From Adineta steineri (taxonomy: Eukaryota; Rotifera; Eurotatoria; Adinetida; Adinetidae), in NCBI GenBank assembly GCA_905250115.1, contig CAJNOI010000013.1:545788-609787 (forward strand): 64,000 bases of DNA. The letters are read 5' to 3'. A model generated the notes under the pieces. The model made no database searches and was not told where the DNA came from. It saw only the letters and a program-made list of their open reading frames with translations. Shown here piece after piece: positions 60,869 to 64,000 of this stretch (the stretch's first letter is position 1; each line of letters begins with the position of its first letter). The translations under genes and the position numbers were made by a program.

Positions 60869-61085
60869 TTAACTTTTCATCTTTTTTTTCTATTTGCGAA
60901 TACGACTCTTTATCTTTTTCTTTTTTCTTATTTACTAATAGTAGAATGGAAAATAAAATCATAGAAGTTTAATCGTTTAGTATTACCGTCTTGTCTTTCC
61001 GTTTTATTATAAGTAAATAAGAAAAAAGAGAAAAAGATAAATAGTCGTATTTGCAAATAGAAAAAACAAAGATGAAAAGTTAAGA
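60869..61085. repeat. Long inverted repeat (foldback)
   Basis: Two arms of about 70 bp: 60869-60943 beginning TTAACTTTTCATC and 61011-61085 ending GATGAAAAGTTAA. They are nearly perfect complements, including ATTTGCGAATACGACTCTTT versus its partner with one or two changes, and are separated by a loop of about 68 bp. The DNA can form a strong hairpin. No coding potential. It may be a foldback MITE. Confidence 0.7.
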
Positions 61086-61618
61086 CTTATATGTTAACTG
61101 ATGAAAGAAATAAAAACTGTCTCCGAAACGTTTTAAATAAATATTTCAACATATAATATAAAGATATTAAATTCAATTCAATTATTAATAGAAACAGATA
61201 ATGATTACAATTGCAAAATTATTTCTCACTATCTAAGGAAAGTCTTGATACAATACTAGAAAATATTGTTCTATATACTGGTTACTTTAGTAACATTACT
61301 AGTTTATTGAGATGTTTTTGTTATGAATATTTTGTTAAATTGACAGCCTAGGCAATCTATAAAATTGTTCACTCTAATTGATGAATTTTTATATACAATT
61401 AATAAATCATTGACAATCTAATTTAAGTAAAAGTCATTTTAATATATTATGAAGTTTCCGTTTATTAAAAGAGAGAGAGAAAAAAAATATTTATTAGTTA
61501 AATATGTACCAAAAAATAAAGCGCTAGGCGAACACGAATCACAACTTGCAGAAAGATCACAAAAAGCATAAAATATCGCGAATATGTTTTAGCAACTAAC
61601 TATGTATATATACATCTA
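61086..61618. other. Intergenic stretch
   Basis: The 3' flank of the arrestin-domain gene; AT-rich, nothing else seen. Confidence 0.4.
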
Positions 61619-62771
61619 CTACGATCGTGTAGATGTATCTCTATTATGAATTGAATCATATGGTGGTGGAGGCATATCATCATCAGTAAAATCTAAGGCA
61701 ACCATATTCATTGTATCCACAGTAGTTGATCTTGTATTATGATTTGAATTTTCTGTTGTACCAATTATAACAGGAACTTGTAAATCAAAATCTGTAAAAA
61801 GTCCTTTAGCTTTTATTTCTAATTTTAAATCATAATGTAAATCAACATGAACAATTGATCGTATACCATTACTTCGATAACTAAATGATGGTGGTATACC
61901 TAATGGAATTACTAATGGACATGTTACTTCAATATGTTGATCTTGATTATTAGATAATTCTGCAACAGGTAAACGAATAAGTTCTAAACGACGTCGACAT
62001 TGTTCAATATCATAACGTTGGATAAAACATGCATCAACACGTTTAATTGTTACACGATTTGGATTTTGTATATCAAGTGTTAAAATTGTTTGTTCACCTG
62101 GTATAAGACCAGCATGTTGTAAAACACCTTTTACAGTAACATCTTTACGTTTTGTACCAAATTTAACTGCACTTTGAGAATTACTTATATTGTAAAGATT
62201 AACTCGTGGAAATATACGAATTGGATAACGATGACGATCATTCGAATGATACCATTTTTTTTCCAATAAAACCTATTTTTTTGTTTTAATAGAGAGAAAA
62301 AAATAAGATAATTTGAATTTTTTGTTTTCTGAAACATACCTGTAATTGATAACGAACAAATGGATAATCTTCAGGATGTAATGTTGGTGGTAAATCATCA
62401 GGTAAACGAATAGAAAATGGATATGTATATTGACCAGGTTCAAGTGTTGATGCATCATGATTATCATGATGATGAAATAGTTCATGATGTGTTTGTTTAA
62501 CTACTGTTGGATTACCTAATAAAAATTTTTGTCCTAATATTCTTACATTATGACAATCTGTTTTTCTTTCCATTTGTCCATTTTGCATTCGAACGGTACG
62601 TGTTGTTGTGTAACCAATATCACCAGTTAATGATAAATATATTTCATCAGTTTTTTTTGTTCGTTCAGTTATATTAAAATGTACTTGACCTGATATAACA
62701 TCACCAGCTATATAAATTGCTGGTTGAGCTTGATCCAATGTTACATTGATTGAACTATTATTATTACCCAT
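61619..62771 (-). CDS. Alpha-arrestin (arrestin-domain-containing) protein
   Basis: Two exons (62340-62771 and 61619-62272) join to 361 residues. The N-terminal arrestin fold starts with a strand-rich part (AIYIAGDVISGQVHF, EIYLSLTGDI) and the motif YPFSIRLPDDLPPTL. The C-terminal fold includes SQSAVKFGTK, VLQHAGLIPGEQTILTLDI, VPLVIPLGIPPSF-type sequence, and VHVDLHYDLKLEIKAKGLFTD. Near the end, MPPPPYDS supplies a PPxY motif for WW domains of NEDD4-family ubiquitin ligases. Alpha-arrestins act as adaptors that bring such ligases to membrane cargo and direct its endocytosis. There is one PPxY rather than the two usual in ARRDC3-like proteins. A His-rich patch (ELFHHHDNHD) at about residues 98-107 is unusual. 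Confidence 0.92.
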
Positions 62772-64000
62772 CGGGAAGCGTTGTAATGTTGTTTTTTATT
62801 CAAATAAAACAATGGGAATTATAAAATATGTTTCTTTTTCTTTTTACTTGTTTGGTCTTACTTCTATATTGGAGAAGAAATGCCGATCGTAGTGCGGAAA
62901 TAAAAAGTAGAAAAAGAAAAAAGAAGTGTAAAAAACACCGTTAAAAAAAATTTTCAGTAATTCTATAGAAAAAATAACGCAAATAAATAAATCGAGTCTT
63001 TTTTTACTGACGACATGTCTTTCTTTTTATTTTTCTTGACAATAATGTCGTTCTATAGGAGAAACGCTATATACCAATTCTATTTTAACATATTGTTATA
63101 AGTAAACGAGAGAGAAGAAAAAAAAAGAGGAAACTATTAAACAAAAAAAACTTTATTCAGTTGAGTTTTTTTAATTTTCAAAGAAGCATAATAAAGAAAT
63201 TTCTATTTGTAATATTTTTTGACACTTCGACATATCTAAAGAAAAACAACTTATTCATAATATTCAGGAATCTCATATATGTTCAATTTATTTTTGAACA
63301 TTACTTGTTAGGATAATAATACTAAATAGAAATTATTTTCAAGTATTATTATTGAGTTCAATGAATAAATATTAGTGAAATGGCCTGTAAATATCTTTTT
63401 ATTTTTGAAGACCTTTGGGGCAGTATTTAAAATATTGCAATTAGTAATTTTTGTATCTTGTTTCCATATAATAAAAGTGTCTTTGATCTATTTATATATC
63501 TATCTTATTGTCTATTAATTATATTACAAAAAATATCGTAGTTTATTTGGTTTATTGAAATATCAGAGAAGAAATATTGTTCGGATCAATTGAAATCACC
63601 GTAATTGATAGTCATTTATTCAGCAGAATCATTTCAAAGATTAGGTTCGATTAAAATTTCTGTAAGATCGACAAAATCCTACTGTTTGAATCCAAAAGAC
63701 TAACTCTAATGATCTTCTATACTGATTCGAAGTAAATTAGTTTAATAAGATTCATTGAATTCGATATCGGATATATTCCCGTATACATTACAAATAGTAG
63801 ACATATACATTAGTATGTTGATAATAATGAATATCATTAATAATATGTTATATAGATTTTATTTTTAATATAAAATATAAATACATGAATAGACTCTTAG
63901 TAATTTCAATAAAATTTCTCTTATCTGAATTGAATTGGTGTATTACAAATCTAAAACTTTCCGGTTCCTGATTACCGATACCACTGACACTCAAATGCAC
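62772..64000. other. Right edge, gene-free
   Basis: The 5' flank of the arrestin-domain gene and AT-rich DNA to the window end. Numerous poly(A/T) tracts; no coding sequence, repeat family or RNA gene recognised. Confidence 0.4.

Overview
The window is eukaryotic DNA. It is strongly AT-rich, and its genes are split by mostly 50-80 bp GT-AG introns. It holds single-copy animal genes: DNA topoisomerase I, p38 MAP kinase, PP2A B55, Mediator MED4, ribosomal protein P2, an arrestin-domain protein and a peptide-type GPCR. The best fit is a bdelloid rotifer of the Rotaria/Adineta type. The reasons are an ADP-ribosyltransferase fused to kinesin-light-chain-like TPRs, an intronless bacterial-type serine hydrolase, and short stretches of TGTGGG, the repeat I recall as the bdelloid telomere unit. 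This is inference; no ribosomal RNA gene, tRNA gene or organelle sequence is present.

Layout. Positions 0.5-9.6 kb form an accessory-looking block: a CCCH nucleoporin-like gene, a broken ADP-ribosylglycohydrolase, a telomere-like repeat, a glycosylase exon fragment, the ART-TPR gene, a small cysteine-rich LU gene, a tandem repeat ending in an assembly gap, and the serine hydrolase. Positions 10.4-21.5 kb hold an aldo-keto reductase, MED4, an unknown basic protein, a divergent pair of LU (Ly6/uPAR-like) genes, a coiled-coil gene whose intron holds two small inverted-repeat elements, and an Ig-superfamily surface protein. Positions 21.5-31.7 kb are gene-poor, with a likely neuropeptide precursor, a secreted repeat protein (with a small gap) and two inverted-repeat elements. 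Positions 31.7-44.9 kb hold a Pro/Tyr-rich protein, two small unknown genes in tandem, a decayed LINE, the GPCR, TOP1 and a small unknown gene. Positions 44.9-58.8 kb hold a hAT-like MITE, p38 MAPK with an N-terminal extension, a small membrane protein, a mariner-like element with a nested Tourist-like MITE, RPLP2 and PP2A B55. Positions 58.8-64 kb hold telomere-like inverted motifs, a foldback repeat and an arrestin-domain gene.

The genes do not form one pathway. Themes worth noting are ADP-ribosylation (a likely transferase next to a decayed hydrolase), a paralogous 8-cysteine surface-protein family, possible peptide signalling (precursor and receptor), and at least six non-autonomous or decayed transposable-element families. 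Exon joins were worked out by hand from splice signals and reading-frame continuity. They are internally consistent but have not been tested against transcripts.
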